Shown here piece by piece: positions 31,809-32,260 of a stretch of DNA of 32,260 nt. Origin of the DNA: Anaerolineae bacterium (GTDB lineage: Bacteria; Chloroflexota; Anaerolineae; JAFGEY01); contig JADHXD010000045.1 in NCBI GenBank assembly GCA_016783145.1, positions 1-32,260 on the forward strand, written 5' to 3'. The translations under genes were made by a program, and so were the position numbers. Every line of letters begins with the position of its first letter. The first letter of the stretch is position 1. The notes below the pieces were generated by a model. That model did no database searches and was not told the origin of the DNA. It was given only the letters and a program-made list of their open reading frames with translations.

Positions 31809-32260
31809 ATGGAACTCAAGTGTACGGTTAACCCCTATATCCCGGTCACCCACCAGAGACACCTGGTGTACGCTCTGGTCGAGGTGGAGGCAGGTGGCGA
31901 CCAGCCAACCCGCACACCAGCGATCAACCTCAGCTTGGTCGTCGATGCCAGCCGCTCGATGTCGATCCCCATCCTGACGGAAGCACAGTTCAGGGACCTT
32001 GCCGCCCGGGGCATGGCCAAGCAGAAAACGGTCGACGGCGTCAAGGTGTGGCAGTTCGAGGTGCCCAAGGGGTTCCAGATCGAGGCGCCCAATAACATGG
32101 ATTTCACCAAGGAGGCACTGCGCATCGTCGCCGACCGGCTGCGACCTGCAGATCGCTGCTCCCTGGTCGCCTTTGCCGAAGACGCGCTGCTGATGGTCAG
32201 CAGCACCGGCGGGGGAGGAAGGCAAGAGCTGATGCAGGCCGTCGACAGGTTGGATCGCAT
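31809..32260 (+). CDS. VWA-domain protein, partial
   Basis: The frame from ATG 31809 runs open to the window end (150 codons). After a beta-rich start (MELKCTVNPYIPVTHQRHL, VYALVEVEAGGD) comes INLSLVVDASRSMS with the MIDAS motif DxSxS (Asp, Ser, Ser) that binds a metal for ligand contact. FTKEALRIVADRLRPADRCS and LVAFAEDALLMVSSTG continue the VWA fold. An insertion after the MIDAS strand (LTEAQFRDLAARGMAKQKTV, ...) is longer than usual. It is likely a MoxR partner; the C-terminus is out of view. AGTGAGGAC upstream gives a fair ribosome site. Confidence 0.9.
   Translation, partial: MELKCTVNPYIPVTHQRHLVYALVEVEAGGDQPTRTPAINLSLVVDASRSMSIPILTEAQFRDLAARGMAKQKTVDGVKVWQFEVPKGFQIEAPNNMDFTKEALRIVADRLRPADRCSLVAFAEDALLMVSSTGGGGRQELMQAVDRLDR

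Overview
The window is GC-rich and dense with bacterial genes. It looks like a chromosome piece from an anaerobic or facultative member of the Chloroflexota. That placement is an inference from gene style: a two-gene 2-oxoacid:ferredoxin oxidoreductase, a UGA-containing SelW-type gene, an adaptor protein with an N-terminal TPR-like segment, and a secreted protein ending in an LPIILRN-type tail. No rRNA, tRNA or CRISPR array was seen. Many genes carry clear Shine-Dalgarno sites, several pairs overlap by ATGA or GTGA, and sigma70-type promoters (-35, 16-17 bp, -10) can be read directly in most divergent gaps.

Layout. 1-0.9 kb (minus): a Fur/Zur-type regulator overlapping a metal-binding lipoprotein (ZnuA type) that runs off the left edge. 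0.9-3.5 kb (plus): alpha and fused beta-gamma subunits of a 2-oxoacid:ferredoxin oxidoreductase, driven by a promoter back to back with the fur promoter. 3.6-4.3 kb: a decayed MerR gene, then a small Rdx/SelW-family gene whose CxxU selenocysteine is encoded by an in-frame UGA followed by a SECIS-like hairpin, closed by a 16-bp perfect stem. 4.3-6.5 kb (minus): a small four-helix membrane protein, a 6-phosphogluconate-dehydrogenase-like oxidoreductase and a sugar-phosphate isomerase/epimerase. 6.6-13.2 kb (plus): a TetR regulator, two ABC ATPases matching the two halves of YbhF, two HlyD-type adaptors (one membrane-anchored, one lipoprotein) and a creatininase-family hydrolase. The ABC-2 permeases expected in such an operon are absent.

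13.2-18.9 kb is visibly less GC-rich and looks acquired. It holds one 1,360-residue secreted parallel-beta-helix protein with an HELGH motif, then about 1.1 kb of non-coding or decayed DNA including a probable transposase remnant. 18.9-21.3 kb (minus): a MarR regulator and an MsbA-type ABC exporter, behind a consensus promoter and a large inverted repeat. 21.3-22.7 kb (minus): a methyltransferase and a Nudix hydrolase, separated by a palindromic REP-like element.

22.7-28.8 kb (minus) is one operon: a large membrane protein with a GATase-like fold, an ABC ATPase, an ABC-2 permease, and a membrane/coiled-coil protein with a Gly-Gln repeat. Divergent from it, 28.9-32.3 kb (plus): a 17-codon leader ORF overlapping a YdjM-type membrane hydrolase, a methyltransferase, a MoxR AAA ATPase, a Cys-rich DUF3795 protein and a VWA-domain protein cut by the right edge. 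The MoxR and VWA genes and the divergent ABC/GATase-like operon are of the kind often found together in envelope-associated MoxR loci, so the two arms may serve one membrane-linked process.

The strongest unusual item is the UGA-recoded SelW-like gene at 3908-4144, which standard gene calling would split or miss.
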